From Candidatus Thorarchaeota archaeon (GTDB lineage: Archaea > Asgardarchaeota > Thorarchaeia > Thorarchaeales > Thorarchaeaceae), in contig SDNP01000008.1 of assembly GCA_004524445.1 (NCBI GenBank), forward strand, positions 1 to 64,000: DNA of 64,000 bases, written 5' to 3'. Positions 60,646-64,000 of this stretch are shown here, piece after piece. Both the position numbers and the translations under genes were made by a program. Below the pieces are notes generated by a model that saw only the letters and a list, made by a program, of their open reading frames with translations, was not told the origin of the DNA and did not search any database. Within the stretch, counting starts at the first letter, position 1, and every line of letters begins with the position of its first letter.

Positions 60646-62397
60646 TTATTCAGCTGCCATCATCATCAGTCTTACGATTTCCTGACGCATGTCCTGTTCA
60701 GGTACGTATCCCGCCAGTCTACGACTTCCCAATTGTATTGCGGGTAATGCCGGTAGGGCATCTTCTGAAATGCCTGCGTCTGGGTCTTCCACATCCACAA
60801 CTCTGATGGTCGACCTACTGATGCCCATATCATCCAGAACTGATGTTAGAGTGTCCAATACTGGGTCACAGAATACACAATGCTGGGATTTGTAAAATGT
60901 GATAGGCGGGATTTGTAGTTGTTCTTGCCATCGTGGCAGAACGAGAATAAACTTACTACCCTTTGATGAATCTCCTGGTATCCGGTCTTCCACCCAGACC
61001 CTTCCTCCGAGGTCTGAAACATATCTATCAACAACTGTCAAACCCAAACCTTTTCCTGGGGAGCCAGCCTCAGCAATACTTTCTCTCTTGAATACATGTG
61101 GCTTACGGTCATCAGGTATGCCGGGTCCTCGATCTGCGAATTCTAGACGTACTTCACGACCCATATCGACAATACTCGCATTAACATCGACTCGTACTTT
61201 CTTGCTCGGGTCATATATCATGGCATTGTGAAGAATATTGAAGAAAATACTCCAGAGAAACATATCGCCAAGGACTTCCAAAGACTCCTCTCCAATATTT
61301 GTGCTGATATCTAGGTCCTTCCATTCAAAATCGCGGTCGACCTCAGTTGCTGCCCTGTTGAAGTGTGTACTTACTCTTGTCTTAACTCGGTCAGGAGGAC
61401 TTCTTGCAAGTTTAAAGAGAACCTCCATATTGGCAATCATACGCGATGATCTTCGAATATCCCATGCCGTTTCGTTGATGAGTTCGAGTTCTTCTTCAGG
61501 GAGATCCAAAGACACTTTCAGATTTTCAAGTGCAAAGAGAGCGCTTTGATTAATAATATTCAAGTCACTTGTCATAAGCCCAAGATAGAGGTCTGCTCTC
61601 TCTCTTTCTTCTCTGAGTCGATCCTCAGCTAGCTTTCTCCTAGTGATGTCTACTGCCATTAGGCCTATCTCACGAGGCTTTTCAGAGCCCGGGGTAAGTG
61701 AACTAGAGGAGATGGAAGCCCAAATGGGACGCTTATCCGAGCGGACCATCTCCACTTCTAGGGCATTCACCGTCCGCCCTCTGGAAACTTCTGTCAAGAT
61801 GTCTCCAGCTGGGTCATATTCTTCCGTTTTCTCTAGGAAAAGGGTCGAAAAATTAGCCCCAATAAGCCTATCTGCCGTGTAACCAAAGAGTTCTTCTGCT
61901 GCTTTGTTTACCTGCTCGATTATACCTTCACGGTTCAATGTCAGGTAGGCAATGGGCGACAAGTCGTAAAGATTCGCAAATCTGTTTTCTAATTCAAGAA
62001 CAGTTTCCTCAAGAGCAATTTGTCCGGTTACATTATTTACAGAAATCAGAACAGCATCAGCACCATCGAAATTAACAATGCGGGGGTTGATTTCTACATG
62101 TAACAAGTCGCCATGTTTTGTCCTTAACCGGGTATTAAACGCTTCAACATCATCCGCGTCCGCAAGGGCATCTAGTAGGTTCCTATGGTGCTTACGGGAT
62201 AAAGAATCTACAAGATTTTCAAATGGCATGAAAATGAGGTCATCCTTCTGGTATCCTATCATTGCAGAGAAAACAGAATTTGCATCAACTATCTCGTTGT
62301 CTTGCAACACGACAATTCCATCGGTTACAATCTCGAGAATGTTATGTAGCCATTCAGTTTCCTTCTCATCATCTGGCAAAGATAGACCTCTTGTCAC
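60646..62397 (-). CDS. PAS histidine kinase with C-terminal thioredoxin-like CxxC domain; phospho-acceptor His replaced by Ser
   Basis: This 583-residue protein parallels the kinase at 36732: two PAS domains, dimerisation helix, HATPase (FFNILHNAMIYD, DRGPGIPD, GKGLGLTVV) and a C-terminal thioredoxin/glutaredoxin-like domain ITFYKSQHCVFCDPVLDTL ... LPALPAIQL (CVFC at 507-510). The helix reads LMTSDLNIINQ where its paralogue reads VMTHDLNNVNQ, so the expected phospho-acceptor His is Ser (codon 61567-61569). It may therefore be a non-autophosphorylating partner or use another site. GTG start at 62397. No response regulator is adjacent. Confidence 0.82.
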   Translation of the reverse strand: MTRGLSLPDDEKETEWLHNILEIVTDGIVVLQDNEIVDANSVFSAMIGYQKDDLIFMPFENLVDSLSRKHHRNLLDALADADDVEAFNTRLRTKHGDLLHVEINPRIVNFDGADAVLISVNNVTGQIALEETVLELENRFANLYDLSPIAYLTLNREGIIEQVNKAAEELFGYTADRLIGANFSTLFLEKTEEYDPAGDILTEVSRGRTVNALEVEMVRSDKRPIWASISSSSLTPGSEKPREIGLMAVDITRRKLAEDRLREERERADLYLGLMTSDLNIINQSALFALENLKVSLDLPEEELELINETAWDIRRSSRMIANMEVLFKLARSPPDRVKTRVSTHFNRAATEVDRDFEWKDLDISTNIGEESLEVLGDMFLWSIFFNILHNAMIYDPSKKVRVDVNASIVDMGREVRLEFADRGPGIPDDRKPHVFKRESIAEAGSPGKGLGLTVVDRYVSDLGGRVWVEDRIPGDSSKGSKFILVLPRWQEQLQIPPITFYKSQHCVFCDPVLDTLTSVLDDMGISRSTIRVVDVEDPDAGISEDALPALPAIQLGSRRLAGYVPEQDMRQEIVRLMMMAAE

Positions 62398-62654
62398 ATT
62401 TCTGGTTAAAAGATGTTGATAAAGAAACCCGTTACGAATACATAGCAGTTTTCAGCTGAAACACTATGGATTTGGAAACAAATTCTTACATATCAATTTA
62501 GATTACTCGCTGGTATTTTTTGTGGAGGTCTCTTGAAAATCACCTTTACTGCTGAGTTGCTAAGGGATATTACAGATTTGGATGAAAAGCATTCGATAAT
62601 TCCATAGGATAGCTATCCGTAATACCCACAAAAAAGGAGAACCAGTGAGAAATA
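62398..62654. other. Intergenic gap with a possible 24-codon mini-ORF
   Basis: No substantial gene. A GGAGGT at 62524-62529 precedes TTG 62533 and a 24-codon ORF to 62607 (LKITFTAELLRDITDLDEKH), with a spacing of only three bases. I regard it as unproven. Confidence 0.2.
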
Positions 62655-62822
62655 ATGAAGCATCTCCTTGGTCTAATATGGTCCTTTGCTGCAACCTCTC
62701 CAATTCTGGTCATAATTCTGGTTCCTGTTTGGCTCATTCAGCCGAAAAAGCTGATATATACAACATTCTTTGTATTGCTTGCAATAATGCCGCTGATTTT
62801 ATGCACCGCGTCTAACAGATGA
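62655..62822 (+). CDS. Small two-TM membrane peptide (55 aa), not in the ORF track
   Basis: ATG 62655 to TGA 62820-62822 gives MKHLLGLIWSFAATSPILVI and onward, with two hydrophobic segments around a central IQPKK loop. An AAGGAG lies about 17 bases upstream, so the ribosome-binding site is not ideal. Divergent from the wHTH-like gene. The regular hydrophobic pattern makes a real small membrane protein plausible, but it is unproven. Confidence 0.4.
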   Translation: MKHLLGLIWSFAATSPILVIILVPVWLIQPKKLIYTTFFVLLAIMPLILCTASNR

Positions 62823-62966
62823 ATTGTTCTATTCAAGTAGCACTATCATGGAATTCTAGGATCTACAAATGATACTATTAAGATGGCATAGGTATTTAGA
62901 TGGACGAGATTGTTATATAGGCCACAAGCTGGGTTCAGAATATGCTCTGGAGTCAACCTCAGTAGA

Positions 62967-63206
62967 CTATTCTTCCTTCAGGGAATAAACCAGCTCTTCG
63001 TTTTCATGACCTGTGACTTCAATTTGACCCCACCGCAGCATGCCCATAAGATTCCAGACAATCAAGTCTTTTGGATATTCCGTCCTTGAGGATAGCTGAC
63101 TGACTGTGGCAGCTCCTTCTGTCAACATTTCTTGGATTTTCCGTCTTTGTCTGCGCACTTCGCCGCGTTTCTGGTCGAAGAATTGTCGGAACTTGGTCAT
63201 TTCCAT
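62967..63206 (-). CDS. Small winged-helix-like protein coupled to MvhD
   Basis: A 79-residue basic protein: MTKFRQFFDQKRGEVRRQRR then AATVSQLSSRTEYPKDLIVWNLMGMLRWGQIEVTG, which looks like a wHTH core. Starts are ATG 63206 or ATG 63200; the second overlaps the MvhD stop as ATGA. Placement directly after MvhD suggests a regulator or a small subunit of the HdrA/MvhD complex. Confidence 0.6.
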   Translation of the reverse strand: MEMTKFRQFFDQKRGEVRRQRRKIQEMLTEGAATVSQLSSRTEYPKDLIVWNLMGMLRWGQIEVTGHENEELVYSLKEE

Positions 63207-63646
63207 TCTCTCCTAATTGGTCCGAGCTCTCTCACTTGTTCTGTCAATTTATTGACTCCATCTGCAAAGACTTGTGCCTCAGAAGCCGAGGCCCATTGCA
63301 GCCTTACTCTTCGTGGATTCAATCCAGATTGCTCAATGGCCTTTTCCATCAATGCCCATCTGGCTCGAGCCTTTAAGTTTCCGTTTGTGTAATGACAATC
63401 GCCTGGGTGGCAGCCTGAAACCAACACACCATCGGCACCCATTTCTAGGGCAGATAGTATGAACTCAGGTGTGATACGCCCAGTACAATTCACTCGGATG
63501 ATCCGTGCGTTTGGGGCGTATTGTATTCGTGACGTGCCAGCAAGGTCCGCCCCAGCGTAGCTGCACCAATTACAACAGAACGCAACTATCTGTGGCTCCC
63601 ATTCCTTAGAATCCGACTGTGAAGGGGCTGTCTTCGCCTGTGTCAT
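63197..63646 (-). CDS. mvhD: MvhD-like hydrogenase/heterodisulfide reductase linker subunit
   Basis: This 149-residue protein (from the ATG at 63646) has the MvhD motif set: VAFCCNWCSYAGADLAGTSR, IRVNCTGRITPEFILSALEM and SGCHPGDCHYTNGNLKAR, containing Cys pairs for a 2Fe-2S cluster. The upstream HdrA stop and this start overlap as TAATG, so they are coupled. It transfers electrons from a donor to HdrA. The N-terminal 15 residues are a variable linker. Confidence 0.92.
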   Translation of the reverse strand: MTQAKTAPSQSDSKEWEPQIVAFCCNWCSYAGADLAGTSRIQYAPNARIIRVNCTGRITPEFILSALEMGADGVLVSGCHPGDCHYTNGNLKARARWALMEKAIEQSGLNPRRVRLQWASASEAQVFADGVNKLTEQVRELGPIRREWK

Positions 63647-64000
63647 TACTTGGCACCTCCCTCTACAAGCTGTTCGGGGCAAAGATATGCTTCCACCATC
63701 GTCAATATCTGTTCATCGGTAGAGTGTCGCATTATTATCGCTCCACTTGGACATGCCGCAGCACAAGTACCACACCCGTGACATTTTGCCTCAGTCACTT
63801 TTGCGACTGCGGGTTCTTTTGTTTGATCAATAGCAATCGCCCCATATGGACAAGCTGAAACACAGGTATGGCATGAGGAACATAGGTCCTCAATGACATG
63901 TGAAACTGTAGATTCGATTTCCACCTCGCCTCGAGCCATAAGGGCAACAGCCTTTGCTGCCGCACCACTTGCATCAACAATAGATTCAGATGCACCTTTT
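63646..64000 (-). CDS. hdrA: HdrA-like protein, C-terminal end, partial
   Basis: The reading frame runs off the right edge; the visible 117 residues are the C-terminal ferredoxin region: ASGAAAKAVALMARGEVEIE, CSSCHTCVSACPYGAIA and CHGCGTCAAACPSGAIIM, exactly the HdrA tail. It precedes MvhD in an operon, so a second HdrA-MvhD module exists besides the fused one at 39.7 kb. The ATG at 63939 in the track is internal. Confidence 0.9.
   Translation of the reverse strand, partial: KGASESIVDASGAAAKAVALMARGEVEIESTVSHVIEDLCSSCHTCVSACPYGAIAIDQTKEPAVAKVTEAKCHGCGTCAAACPSGAIIMRHSTDEQILTMVEAYLCPEQLVEGGAK

Noticed and set aside
1-64000. CRISPR arrays, insertion sequences, rRNA or tRNA genes
   Set aside because: I scanned by eye and saw no regularly spaced repeats, transposase ORFs or rRNA-like stretches; short or intron-containing tRNAs could still have been missed.

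Overview
The window reads as a stretch of an archaeal chromosome, probably from an anaerobic, metabolically versatile Asgard-type archaeon (Thorarchaeia-like; this placement is inference). The archaeal call rests on HdrA/MvhD/HdrC and polyferredoxin genes, a tungsten-type aldehyde:ferredoxin oxidoreductase, a DUF2096-like protein, an F420-type luciferase-fold oxidoreductase, a CooC-type ATPase, and TATA-like TTTATCA elements upstream of several genes. Several genes are of bacterial type (Eda, SfsA, Pol IV, TrmO, EutA), as is common in these lineages. I saw no rRNA, tRNA, CRISPR array or insertion sequence.

Layout. 0-9 kb: the end of a DUF917 gene, two unknown proteins, a gene-poor stretch with a possible gene remnant, an APC permease, a HARE-HTH/Mrr-like protein, a MoaD-like ubiquitin-fold protein, a GlcD/GlcF-type 2-hydroxyacid dehydrogenase pair and dodecin. 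9-12 kb: a large LVIVD-repeat surface protein. 12-20 kb: catabolic genes, comprising a URO-D family protein, RraA, an ATC-hydrolase-like protein, an aminotransferase, a glycyl radical dehydratase/lyase, KDG kinase and KDPG aldolase. 20-24 kb: a corrinoid methyl-transfer module (RACo-like activator, MtaA-like methyltransferase, corrinoid protein) plus thioredoxin. 24-36 kb: an EamA exporter, two B-box/zinc-ribbon membrane proteins, adenine deaminase, an ECF S-component-like protein, a membrane-anchored redoxin, an HTH regulator, an Eis-type acetyltransferase, a bPH-domain protein, CooC, and a TusA / small membrane protein / DsrE sulfur-relay set.

36-50 kb: an LLM oxidoreductase and a PAS histidine kinase; a decayed copy of an ArsR + P-type ATPase locus; the HdrA-MvhD / polyferredoxin / AOR / ferredoxin / DUF2096 / HdrC cluster; and the intact ArsR + P1B zinc/cadmium-type ATPase. 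50-64 kb: an ABC-2 transporter, SfsA, DNA polymerase IV, threonine dehydratase, nitroreductase, EutA, a GNAT protein, TrmO, a second PAS histidine kinase, a small wHTH-like protein, and a second MvhD + HdrA pair running off the end.

The most interesting signal is a pair of paralogous PAS histidine kinases whose C-termini are fused to a thioredoxin/glutaredoxin-like domain with a CxxC motif (CLFC and CVFC) and a likely cis-proline loop. One of them has replaced the expected phospho-acceptor histidine with serine. Together with the abundance of thiol, Fe-S and Hdr chemistry nearby, they look like a candidate redox-sensing signalling family. The metabolic theme is anaerobic electron transfer: AOR-derived reduced ferredoxin, Hdr-type flavin electron confurcation, radical and corrinoid chemistry, and sulfur relay.
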